The notes below the pieces were generated by a model. That model ran no database searches. It saw nothing but the letters and a program-made list of their open reading frames with translations, and was not told the DNA's origin. Source: Bacteroidota bacterium (lineage in GTDB: Bacteria > Bacteroidota > Ignavibacteria > Tepidaquicellales > Tepidaquicellaceae). From it: a stretch of 17,480 bases of DNA. The translations under genes were made by a program, and so were the position numbers. Every line of letters starts with the position of its first letter. Positions within the stretch are counted from its first letter, which is position 1. The DNA lies in assembly GCA_023429265.1 (NCBI GenBank), contig JAEYVS010000017.1:1-17480 (forward strand). Reading direction: 5' to 3'. Below, piece by piece: positions 13,476-17,480 of this stretch.

Positions 13476-14282
13476 CTACTTTTCGGGGTTAGTTAAAGCT
13501 TTTTGATACTCTTCCTGGATATAACTTTTCAAAAATCCGGAATCAGGATACACTTTCATTCCTTCATCGAGTAGTTGTTTAGCTTTCTCTGTGTCTCCAT
13601 CATCACCTCTTTTTAAAAGAGATAACACATTATAACCAATTGCCCAGTCGTGTCCCCAATCAGGAAAAAGCTCATTTTCCGGTTTAGTGGTCTCGAATAA
13701 TACATCCGACTGGTCGAGAAGATCTATCGCTTTTCCGGCTCCGCCACCAAATGATGCGGGGGTCCAATATGCAGCAATACCTTTTACCAGGTAATATCTC
13801 GGATTCTTCTCACCATATTGTCTCGCCTTGGGCTCTGTATTCATATCCACATCAATGATGTCATTCATCTGATCCTGTTCGTATGTCCATCGGCTGAAAT
13901 TCAGGAACATCTTTAAAACATATGCGTCTGAGAAATCACTTTTCTTACTTATAACTCCTTCTATTCTATCCAGACCTGCTTCATTATATTCTTTCATCTT
14001 TTCAATTGCGCCAGCTTCCTGTGTAGTCATTTCGCTGACACCGATCATATAGTCACATAAAGCGATATAATAATTAACGAGCCATTCATCTTTTTGAAGC
14101 TGAAGAATGCGCTCAAATTGTCCTCTCACCTTTATCACTTCGCTTTTATCCATCGTATTCATTGCGCCTTTCAGGTTTGCCTTCGCATCCAGAATCGCAT
14201 CGCTGAAATCATCTGCTTTCGCTGAATTGCTGTAAATCACCAGCAGAAGTGAACAAACAACACCAACTAATAATTTTTTCAT
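13476..14282 (-). CDS. Exported TPR-like helical protein, partner of the TonB receptor
   Basis: The 268-residue product has a signal peptide (KKLLVGVVCSLLLVIYSNSAKA) and is helical thereafter, with TPR-like helices around VRGQFERILQLQKDEWLVNYYIALCDYM (residues 52-80), PRYYLVKGIAAYW (161-173) and KAKQLLDEGMKVYPDSG (233-249). A loop FGGGAGKAIDLLDQS (178-192) matches the FGG-x-x-x-KA-I turn often seen in bacterial TPR proteins. The ATG at 14282 has a good ribosome site, AGGAG at 14294-14290. It lies 47 nt after the TonB-dependent receptor gene and closes the operon. Since it is exported and follows a receptor, a periplasmic role in handling the imported ligand is a reasonable inference. It is not SusD-like in size. 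Confidence 0.72.
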   Translation of the reverse strand: MKKLLVGVVCSLLLVIYSNSAKADDFSDAILDAKANLKGAMNTMDKSEVIKVRGQFERILQLQKDEWLVNYYIALCDYMIGVSEMTTQEAGAIEKMKEYNEAGLDRIEGVISKKSDFSDAYVLKMFLNFSRWTYEQDQMNDIIDVDMNTEPKARQYGEKNPRYYLVKGIAAYWTPASFGGGAGKAIDLLDQSDVLFETTKPENELFPDWGHDWAIGYNVLSLLKRGDDGDTEKAKQLLDEGMKVYPDSGFLKSYIQEEYQKALTNPEK

Positions 14283-14289
14283 TTTTATT

Positions 14290-14307
14290 CTCCTGCCCTT
14301 GCAGGGC
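14290..14307 (-). promoter_or_regulatory. Small hairpin overlapping the Shine-Dalgarno site of the TPR-like gene
   Basis: On the transcript, CCTGC (14305-14301) can pair with GCAGG (14296-14292) across a 4-nt AAGG loop. The 3' arm covers the AGG of the AGGAG ribosome site (14294-14290). An alternative GCCCT/AGGGC pairing exists at 14295-14307. Formation of the first hairpin would lower translation of the last gene relative to the receptor. Confidence 0.35.
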
Positions 14308-14329
14308 TTTGATTTATATTATTAAACTT

Positions 14330-16531
14330 TTAGAATGACATCCCAACGCCAAAATATATGGTTCTTTCGTTTGTGGATACAACAGGTATTTGTTGTGAAT
14401 AATCGAAGTTATATGTATATGTAAATAAATTCTGCTCATCGAATACATTATTTAATGCAACAAACGCGACAGCAAATCTGTCCAGAATACTAAATACATA
14501 TTGAACATTCATATCCACCCTTTTATATGTAGGAAATCTGCCGCTGTTATTTTCGGAATATGTAGGGATGTACGCATTTTGCACAGGATCATAAGTGCTT
14601 CCTATCACAGGAGTGTATGGTCTTCCGGTGCTGAGTCTTAATGTTGCACCTGCTGTCAGATCGCTGGTTATGTTATAGGAACCAACTAACGACATTGTAT
14701 GAGTTACATCATAATTTGCTGATGTCTCTACAAGATCATTATATTGCCTTCTTTTTGAATCAACATAGGAGTAAGATAACCAGCCTGTGAATTTCCTTTC
14801 GAATCGCTTCTTGAAAAAGAAATCAATTCCCTTTGCAGAGCCTTCCCCGGTATTATTGTACCTGTTAAATCCGCCAACCGTGTCCAAAGCTACAAGACTA
14901 GTATAATCCTTATAATATCCTTCAAGCCTTACAATAAAGTCTCCTTCATCATTATACTCATAGCCCAGGATGTAATGAATTGCTTCTTCGGGACCCAGTT
15001 CATTATTGTTTCCGTTTATGTTATTTCCGAGTGATGTGTATTGGTGATAAATTCCGGTAGCTCCTTTTATGTAATCTCTTTCTGAAAGCCTGTACACAAC
15101 TGAGAGCCGTGGATCCAGGCTGAATTTCTTTGAAAGTGTATTATAATCACTTCTTAGCCCTGTTATTGCATAAAAATTCTCGATCATCTTCAGCTTAGTT
15201 TCAGCATATGCGCCTATCCTGCCGGAATGCAGAGCGCTCGAATAATTTACTGTTGGAGCGCCTTCTCGTATATTGTATGAAAATCTGGGCGCAACACCGC
15301 TCCCTTTATACTCATTGTATTCATATTCCGCCCCGGTCTTAAAATCTATCGTACTATTGATCGGAGTAGTGTAATCGGCTCTTACTTTTCCATAGGATGA
15401 AATGTCGTTGTTATTCAATACACCAAAACCAATATCCGAATTATACCTGCTGTAGGATGTGCTTATTTCAAACAAGCTCGTACTCGATAAATTTGTAGAA
15501 TACTTCAGATTTCCGAATATGCTGTTTGATTTGGAATTAAAATATCCATTGTATGTCGGACTCGTTGTGAATATACCTACCTTATCCTGTGAATAATTGC
15601 CATATAATTTTAAAATAGAGTTATCATCCGTCTTGTAAGTGATCGTCCCACCAAGCCCCTGCGTTTCTGGTATTGGATTATAGTCATCTGCTTGTCCGTG
15701 AAGCTCAAGGAATGGCTTCAAATAGGAAACGGTCCCCTGGAACGTCGCTCCCAGCTTACTATCATCCGAGCGGTATGAACCTGCCAGGCTGCTGAGCCCT
15801 GCACCGACTACAGCAAACATTCCGGTAGTCCTAGGCATGTCATAGCTCTGAAGGTCTAACACCGCCGAAAGCACGTTGCCGAACTGCGCTGAAAAGCCCC
15901 CGCTGGTAAAATTTATTCCCTTAAGTCCCCACGGGTTGACCGTTGAGTATGAGGATGTGTTCGATGCATTATCAAATATAAACGGATTATAAAGTGAAGC
16001 CTGATCGAGAATGGTTAGTACTTCGCCCGGGTCACCTCCTCTCACGGCAATTCGGCTTCCTTCGTCCACCTGGTTAGAACCGGGAAAGGTTGTTATCGCG
16101 CGGTAAAGGTCTGCATCCGCACCGGGTATCCTCACAATTTCAAGCGGTGTAAGGGTCATCTTGGAATTCTCTCCGGTGATAAATGAACTGGCTGTTACCA
16201 CTATCTCATCGGTAGTGACCTCCTTTGAAACAACGATATTCAGCTCGGTTTGCTGACCTTCTTCTATGCTGATAGCAATCGCCTGATCAGAGTATCCGAC
16301 CGAAGTGATAAGAAGACTGAATTCTCCCGTCTTCTTAGTTTCGAACTCATATTTACCTTCTTTGTCGGATGTCGCTCCATCGATAGTACCCTCGAGAACA
16401 AGGTTTGCCCCTTCTATGGGAGCGCCGTTTTTGTCTTTCACCGTTCCGTATATCCGCGCTTTTTCCTGGGCAATTAAGCTCCCTGAGTAAATAATGAATA
16501 CCCCGCAAATTAGTATAAATACTTTCGCCAT
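14330..16531 (-). CDS. TonB-dependent outer-membrane receptor with carboxypeptidase-regulatory-like domain
   Basis: The 733-residue protein has a signal peptide (MAKVFILICGVFIIYSGSLIAQ). A carboxypeptidase-regulatory-like domain follows at about 26-104 (IYGTVKDKNGAPIEGANLVLEGT ... LLITSVGYSD), then a TonB-box-like segment TDEIVVTAS (107-115). The plug domain comes next, with RIPGADADLYRAI, SRIAVRGGDPGEVLTILD (159-176) and GGFSAQFGNVLSAVLDL (211-227). The rest is a 22-stranded-type barrel ending YFGVGMSF with a terminal Phe. Such receptors import large or scarce ligands across the outer membrane using TonB-ExbBD energy. The ligand is unknown, and no SusD partner, glycosidase or siderophore gene is adjacent. 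The gene starts 10 nt after the PCD gene, so it is almost certainly in the same operon. Confidence 0.9.
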   Translation of the reverse strand: MAKVFILICGVFIIYSGSLIAQEKARIYGTVKDKNGAPIEGANLVLEGTIDGATSDKEGKYEFETKKTGEFSLLITSVGYSDQAIAISIEEGQQTELNIVVSKEVTTDEIVVTASSFITGENSKMTLTPLEIVRIPGADADLYRAITTFPGSNQVDEGSRIAVRGGDPGEVLTILDQASLYNPFIFDNASNTSSYSTVNPWGLKGINFTSGGFSAQFGNVLSAVLDLQSYDMPRTTGMFAVVGAGLSSLAGSYRSDDSKLGATFQGTVSYLKPFLELHGQADDYNPIPETQGLGGTITYKTDDNSILKLYGNYSQDKVGIFTTSPTYNGYFNSKSNSIFGNLKYSTNLSSTSLFEISTSYSRYNSDIGFGVLNNNDISSYGKVRADYTTPINSTIDFKTGAEYEYNEYKGSGVAPRFSYNIREGAPTVNYSSALHSGRIGAYAETKLKMIENFYAITGLRSDYNTLSKKFSLDPRLSVVYRLSERDYIKGATGIYHQYTSLGNNINGNNNELGPEEAIHYILGYEYNDEGDFIVRLEGYYKDYTSLVALDTVGGFNRYNNTGEGSAKGIDFFFKKRFERKFTGWLSYSYVDSKRRQYNDLVETSANYDVTHTMSLVGSYNITSDLTAGATLRLSTGRPYTPVIGSTYDPVQNAYIPTYSENNSGRFPTYKRVDMNVQYVFSILDRFAVAFVALNNVFDEQNLFTYTYNFDYSQQIPVVSTNERTIYFGVGMSF

Positions 16532-16540
16532 TAATTTAAT

Positions 16541-16825
16541 TTAAAATTTTAATTTATCGATTTCCTTAGCTATATTAACGTCCTTATCGGTAATACCGTT
16601 CTCTGAATGAGTGGAAAAAGACATCTCCACTTCAGCATATTTTAAAGTTAGCCAATCCGGGTGATGATCGAACTGCTGGCATAAAGCTCCAATGGCAGTT
16701 ACTAGCCCCAATGTCTGAGGGAACCCGTCTGTTTTAATGTGTTTTTTGATGGAACCTCCATCCCTCTCCCAGTCTGCAAGACCGGAAAGAGCTTCTGTAA
16801 TTTGTTCGTCAGTCAGTTTTGCCAT
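16541..16825 (-). CDS. Pterin-4a-carbinolamine dehydratase
   Basis: This 94-residue protein has the usual length and motif of pterin-4a-carbinolamine dehydratase (PCD/DCoH, PhhB type). It contains DHHPDW at 53-58, then the strand KYAEVEMSFSTHSENGITDKD (62-82) with the conserved His73 and the Asp pair, and a final helix IAKEIDKL. The enzyme dehydrates 4a-hydroxy-tetrahydropterin to quinonoid dihydropterin so that aromatic amino acid hydroxylases can reuse the cofactor. PCDs are also found in bacteria without such hydroxylases, where a link with molybdopterin or other pterins has been proposed. The ATG overlaps the TAA of the winged-helix gene by one base (TAATG), so the two are probably translationally coupled. 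No phenylalanine hydroxylase is in the window. Confidence 0.92.
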   Translation of the reverse strand: MAKLTDEQITEALSGLADWERDGGSIKKHIKTDGFPQTLGLVTAIGALCQQFDHHPDWLTLKYAEVEMSFSTHSENGITDKDVNIAKEIDKLKF

Positions 16826-17136
16826 TATTTCGCTTCTTTATTATTTTTTATAATTGATTCGAGATTTAGTATGTAAGCCTCAAAGGCTTTATGTCCTTTA
16901 TTTGTAATATTATACACAGACTGCGGTTTCCTGTCTACGAAATTCTTTTTCACTTTTATATACCCCGCATCTTCCAGTTTTTTGAGATGTACGCTGAGAT
17001 TACCGTCCGTTGCATTTGTCTTTTCACGAATGAATTTAAAGTCTGCTTCCTCCACGCTTATCAGCACCGCCATTATTGCAGTACGAATACGCGAGTGGAG
17101 CACCTCATCTATTTTCTGATAATCAAATTCGCTCAT
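16825..17136 (-). CDS. Winged-helix transcriptional regulator (HTH_34-like)
   Basis: The 103-residue protein is one winged-helix domain: an N-terminal helix (DEVLHSRIRTAIMAVLIS), a helix-turn-helix with recognition helix NLSVHLKKLEDAGYI at about 46-60, a basic wing KVKKNFVDRKPQSVYNITNKG (61-81), and a C-terminal helix for dimerisation. This matches the small MarR/ArsR-like group with a transcriptional-regulator winged-helix domain (PF13601-type) that often lies beside a membrane protein gene in Bacteroidota. No metal-binding cysteines are present, so it is not a metal-sensing ArsR protein. It starts 9 nt after the membrane-protein gene and overlaps the PCD gene by one base. It could control its own operon. 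Target and effector are unknown. Confidence 0.82.
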   Translation of the reverse strand: MSEFDYQKIDEVLHSRIRTAIMAVLISVEEADFKFIREKTNATDGNLSVHLKKLEDAGYIKVKKNFVDRKPQSVYNITNKGHKAFEAYILNLESIIKNNKEAK

Positions 17137-17145
17137 TCTTACTAA

Positions 17146-17480
17146 TTAAGTACTTTTAACTACACTTAAACTTTCGTCTGATAGTTCTTTTTTCCACCTA
17201 TAATACAAAACAATCCCCGGAACTATTGAGAATAAACTGAGCATTATACCGTAAGCAAGTATTACATCAATTCCATTCAAATAGAATAATATCCCTGAGC
17301 CTACCCACCATCCGATAGCTACTACGAGTATAAACCCGGACTTCTGAAGTCTTGAGCTGATATAATTTGCTCCTCCCGCTACTGCCGCAATGACCGGACA
17401 GATCGCGTCATAAGGAATGACCTTTGCGGGTATCCCTACAAAGGCTATTACAGCCATAGTTATTCCTGCTCCTACCCAGG
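17146..17480 (-). CDS. Multi-pass membrane protein, 5' end beyond the window
   Basis: The visible part holds about three and a half hydrophobic segments: the end of one (MAVIAFVGIP), PYDAICPVIAAVAGGANYIS, SGFILVVAIGWWVGSGILFYL and VILAYGIMLSLFSIVPGIVLYY, followed by a polar tail WKKELSDESL. An ATG at 17457 could start a 103-residue protein, but the frame stays open to the window edge (WVGAGIT before that Met), and these residues complete a membrane helix, so the true start is probably outside. It belongs to the operon with the winged-helix regulator, 9 nt downstream. Small membrane proteins paired with such regulators are common in Bacteroidota, with unknown function. I do not recognise a specific family. 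Confidence 0.65.
   Translation of the reverse strand, partial: WVGAGITMAVIAFVGIPAKVIPYDAICPVIAAVAGGANYISSRLQKSGFILVVAIGWWVGSGILFYLNGIDVILAYGIMLSLFSIVPGIVLYYRWKKELSDESLSVVKST

Noticed and set aside
17146..17457. Complete 103-residue membrane protein starting at 17457
   Set aside because: The frame is open to the window edge and the residues before that Met continue a hydrophobic helix, so the gene is probably truncated by the window.
1..17480. CRISPR arrays, tRNA or rRNA genes, transposases, insertion sequences, phage or defence genes
   Set aside because: No spaced direct repeats, cloverleaf, transposase motif or known defence domain found on either strand.

Overview
The window is AT-rich and looks like chromosomal DNA from the Bacteroidota/Ignavibacteriota side of the FCB group. 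The case for this is a secreted FG-GAP protein ending in a type IX secretion (Por) sorting domain, a TonB-dependent receptor with an N-terminal carboxypeptidase-regulatory-like domain, several outer-membrane beta-barrels, a 492-residue helical family I associate with these phyla, and few strong Shine-Dalgarno sites. Three genes appear to start with TTG. The phylum is inferred from these traits; there is no rRNA or other marker here. I see no mobile element, CRISPR array, tRNA or rRNA.

Layout. (1) 1-1944, minus strand: a tight three-gene surface-glycan operon with a GT-B-like transferase, an SpsF-type cytidylyltransferase and the first codons of a possible transketolase. (2) 2182-4327, minus strand: a small secreted Ig-like/carboxypeptidase-regulatory-like protein and a T9SS-exported FG-GAP protein 4 nt apart, behind a full-consensus TTGACA-N17-TATAAT promoter. 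(3) 4445-6725, plus strand: DNA primase (dnaG) with a small exported protein 10 nt downstream. (4) 6727-9175, minus strand: an outer-membrane barrel gene, an intrinsic terminator, then a DASS/SLC13 anion symporter gene. (5) 9572-11050, plus strand: the 492-residue protein of unknown function, preceded by a 396-bp gap with a strong inverted repeat. (6) 11057-13162, minus strand: again a barrel gene, a terminator and an inner-membrane transporter gene, here a chromate-transporter-family (ChrA) protein. (7) 13476-17480, minus strand: a tightly packed five-gene run encoding a membrane protein (cut by the window end), a winged-helix regulator, pterin-4a-carbinolamine dehydratase, a TonB-dependent receptor and an exported TPR-like protein.

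Most genes are housekeeping or envelope genes. The parts that deserve a second look are the five-gene regulator-PCD-TonB receptor operon, the palindromic divergent promoter between dnaG and the T9SS gene pair, the repeated 9-mer and hairpin upstream of the 492-residue protein, and the twice-repeated order barrel, terminator, transporter. No large undescribed defence or mobile system is evident.
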